Shown in pieces: positions 63,160-64,000 of a stretch of DNA of 64,000 nt. Made by a program: the position numbers and the translations under genes. Positions within the stretch are counted from its first letter, which is position 1. Each line of letters begins with the position of its first letter. Source of the DNA: Branchiostoma floridae (lineage: Eukaryota > Chordata > Leptocardii > Amphioxiformes > Branchiostomatidae); assembly GCF_000003815.2 (NCBI RefSeq), contig NC_049980.1, forward strand, positions 10,832,623-10,896,622, in the 5' to 3' direction. The notes below the pieces were generated by a model. That model did no database searches. It was not told the origin of the DNA and saw only the letters and a program-made list of their open reading frames with translations.

Positions 63160-64000
63160 TTATGCCATCTTTAAGATTTGCTGCAGAGTGAAGACTGCGT
63201 CCAGTCGACCTCCGGGTTGAGTCTCCTGAACACACCGTCCAAGTGCGCCCTCTAGCGGCCTCTTGATTTTATTCGGAGGGTCGTGTAGAAGTCCTTCAAA
63301 GTGCTTATCACTTTCCACGCTACCCGCAACCTCCACTCTTTGCTCCTCACGTTCTTCACTCGTTTTGCTCCAATTGCGCCGCTCTGGATGTTTTTGCAGA
63401 TTGGACAAAAGTCGGGCACATATGCTGGCATACATCATTGGAGTGTACTTGAAAATGTCCTCACAATGATACTCATCGCTGTACAATGTCTTCTGGAAGT
63501 CCATGTAACACTGCTCGTTGCACATCCCCGTCTGTTCTTGATTGACAACCGTTCGCCTGTCAATCACCATCACATCATCCAAGTCGATCAGTCGAACCCA
63601 GCCGCGACTGTCGACTGCGAAGTTTTGGAACGACACATCCAGCAAAAACAGAACCCAGTCCGGGTCCTTTTCGCGGAGGGTGTCCACCAGTTGTAACAGC
63701 TGTAAAGCAATGTCAACCCGAACTTCCCATGAAGAGTCCATGAAAGTGTCTAGCGTCCTCCCCGCATGTTCCACCACAATCACTCTTCCACAAGCCCCAT
63801 AAAACTTGGGGAAGGGCCAAGGCGTTTTAGACTTAGTAGTGAAATATCGGAGTAAGACCGCCTCCTCGTTTAGGAGAAGTGAGGTGGAGAGAAACGCACG
63901 TCCGACTCTATCAACTACCGTATTCTCGCTTTTGACATACAACCTTGTCACTTCTTGCAGAAACCTGGCAGATAGACAAAGTGACAAGGCTGACTTCTCC
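63160..64000 (-). CDS. FAM69/DIPK-family protein, last exon (5' truncated by window)
   Basis: The frame is open from the window edge to the stop at 63160 (about 280 residues), so the real exon start lies at or beyond 64000, or at an internal acceptor near 63968. There is no ATG start here. The sequence matches the divergent secretory-pathway kinase family (FAM69/DIPK1, DIA1/DIPK2). It shows NEEAVLLRYF (helix-C glutamate), WPFPKFYGACGRVIVVEHAG, ALQLLQLVDTL, the catalytic-loop equivalent FLLDVSFQNFAVD, the metal-site equivalent RLIDLDDVMVID, and the cysteine-containing GMCNEQCYMDF and EYHCEDIFKYTP. The LLDVSF.NFAV wording leans towards DIPK2. Kinase activity in this family is uncertain. Confidence 0.85.
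   Translation of the reverse strand, partial: EKSALSLCLSARFLQEVTRLYVKSENTVVDRVGRAFLSTSLLLNEEAVLLRYFTTKSKTPWPFPKFYGACGRVIVVEHAGRTLDTFMDSSWEVRVDIALQLLQLVDTLREKDPDWVLFLLDVSFQNFAVDSRGWVRLIDLDDVMVIDRRTVVNQEQTGMCNEQCYMDFQKTLYSDEYHCEDIFKYTPMMYASICARLLSNLQKHPERRNWSKTSEEREEQRVEVAGSVESDKHFEGLLHDPPNKIKRPLEGALGRCVQETQPGGRLDAVFTLQQILKMA

Overview
The window is eukaryotic, intron-rich DNA from an animal. Every confident gene is split into short exons with GT-AG junctions whose phases match from exon to exon. The gene content is a C-type lectin/EGF-array protein, an ionotropic glutamate receptor, a cholinesterase, a TMEM68-like acyltransferase, an XK-related scramblase and a FAM69/DIPK-type protein. Together with a full-length L1/Tx1-type LINE and many small inverted-repeat elements, this best fits an invertebrate deuterostome, most likely an amphioxus (Branchiostoma). 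The species call is inference; no search could be run.

Layout. 0.6-5.1 kb (minus): a C-type lectin domain exon followed by ten near-identical EGF exons, all phase 1-1, with both gene ends outside view or unrecognised. 5.1-8.8 kb: diverged tandem repeats and simple repeats. 8.8-18.5 kb (minus): the last ten coding exons of an ionotropic glutamate receptor, covering the whole ligand-binding domain, the pore, M1-M4 and the C-tail; the amino-terminal-domain exons were not found. 19.7-25.0 kb (minus): a complete LINE with ORF1, endonuclease and reverse transcriptase frames, a poly(A) tail and a perfect 16-bp target-site duplication. 25.3-35.3 kb: tandem repeats, MITE-like elements and one orphan minus-strand coding exon at 28.5 kb. 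35.9-39.3 kb (minus): a cholinesterase with a complete catalytic triad. 39.3-48.1 kb: mostly featureless intergenic DNA with a few dispersed repeats. 48.1-52.7 kb (plus): a seven-coding-exon TMEM68-like acyltransferase with a TATA box and a probable 5' UTR exon. 55.1-60.8 kb (minus): a three-exon XK-related (XKR4/6/7-type) scramblase, convergent with the previous gene. 63.2-64.0 kb (minus): the last exon of a FAM69/DIPK-type protein, cut by the window edge.

The genes do not form a pathway; this is an ordinary chromosomal neighbourhood. The most interesting points are: a caspase-3-type DEVD motif in the C-tail of the XK-related protein; a genomically encoded arginine at the glutamate-receptor Q/R site together with an atypical ligand pocket; altered gorge residues in the cholinesterase plus a 42-bp tandem duplication that copies its last-exon splice acceptor in frame; a decayed duplicate of exon 2 in the acyltransferase gene; concerted evolution of the EGF exons; and the young full-length LINE.
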